Shown here: piece by piece, positions 6,326-6,526 of the stretch | How the letters are laid out: every line of letters begins with the position of its first letter | Numbering within the stretch: position 1 is the first letter of the stretch | NCBI GenBank assembly: GCA_022511505.1 | Contig: JAFLTK010000170.1 | Span: 1-6,526, forward strand | DNA: 6,526 bases | DNA from: Muribaculaceae bacterium | Lineage (GTDB): Bacteria > Bacteroidota > Bacteroidia > Bacteroidales > Muribaculaceae | Direction: 5' to 3' | The notes under the pieces: model-generated | Told to the model about the DNA's origin: nothing | What the model saw: the letters and a program-made list of their open reading frames with translations, nothing else | The model's database searches: none | Translations under genes and position numbers: made by a program

Positions 6326-6526
6326 TTACAATTCAATCATTTCATCGGGTTTATAGTCACGGGTGGCGAGGGTTCCGACGACCTCGTCCCATCGCATTGG
6401 CGACAGTCCGCCGCCCGGGCGCTTGACCTCGAGGTTTGTTTCATCGAGACGCTCGCCGCAGGCTATGGCACGAGCGGCCACAATGCTGCGGCGCGCGATA
6501 TTGATGTTTGGAGTCTCGCTTTCGCT
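6326..6526 (-). CDS. neuB: C-terminal SAF domain of a NeuB-type N-acetylneuraminate (nonulosonic acid) synthase, partial
   Basis: This is the last 66 codons of a gene that begins outside the right edge; the reading frame is open to the final base. The translation contains SESETPNINIARRSIVAARA, then the stretch NLEVKRPGGGLSPMRWDEVV (31-50 of the fragment), GTLATRDYKPDEMIEL and a TAA stop. This is the antifreeze-like SAF domain that closes sialic acid synthases, where a conserved Arg helps bind the N-acetylmannosamine-type substrate of the partner subunit. The enzyme condenses phosphoenolpyruvate with an N-acetylated hexose to form a nonulosonic acid. SPMRWDEVVG resembles N-acetylneuraminate synthases more than pseudaminate synthases, but legionaminate or another product cannot be excluded without the barrel domain. 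Its partner genes (epimerase, CMP-transfer) would lie upstream, outside the window. Confidence 0.85.
   Translation of the reverse strand, partial: SESETPNINIARRSIVAARAIACGERLDETNLEVKRPGGGLSPMRWDEVVGTLATRDYKPDEMIEL

Noticed and set aside
6471..6493. TGGCAC sequence resembling a sigma-54 -24 element near the right end
   Set aside because: It lies inside neuB on the opposite strand, and no GC element occurs at the required -12 spacing.

Overview
The window comes from a member of the Bacteroidota, most likely order Bacteroidales. The evidence is a long-form IspG with an inserted middle domain, a DUF4465 lipoprotein with an acidic stretch after its lipid-anchored cysteine, a Bacteroidota-type sigma-54, start codons without Shine-Dalgarno sequences, and a textbook Bacteroidota promoter (TTTG, 20 bp, TACTTTTG) in front of a tRNA gene. 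The fairly GC-rich codon use would fit Muribaculaceae, but that family call is inference.

Every gene is on the minus strand, so the biological reading order runs from the right end to the left. It starts with the last 66 codons of a NeuB-type nonulosonic (sialic) acid synthase (6326-6526). Next come a DUF4465 surface lipoprotein (5517-6296), rpoN for sigma-54 (4054-5490), a small multi-pass PAP2-like membrane protein (3417-4025), purE (2857-3363), long-form ispG (1173-2846) and ribD (103-1176). A tRNA-Gly with anticodon CCC closes the series and is cut by the left edge (1-59). Gaps are 29, 26, 28, 53, 10, -4 and 43 bases. No stretch without a gene exceeds 53 bases.

The spacing suggests one or two transcripts. 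purE, ispG and ribD are tightly packed: ispG starts 10 bases after purE, and ribD starts inside the ispG stop codon (ATGA). They serve purine synthesis, the MEP isoprenoid pathway and riboflavin synthesis, so they look like a housekeeping operon of mixed metabolism. rpoN and the PAP2-like gene lie just upstream and may be co-transcribed. The tRNA has its own promoter.

I found no mobile element, CRISPR array, riboswitch, toxin-antitoxin pair or defence system, and I do not think the window holds an undescribed system. The items most worth a second look are a DUF4465 surface lipoprotein wedged between neuB and rpoN, an Ala in place of the second conserved His of class I PurE, a calcium-loop-like acidic motif in the IspG insert, a Ser in the RpoN box, and departures from the PAP2 catalytic motifs.
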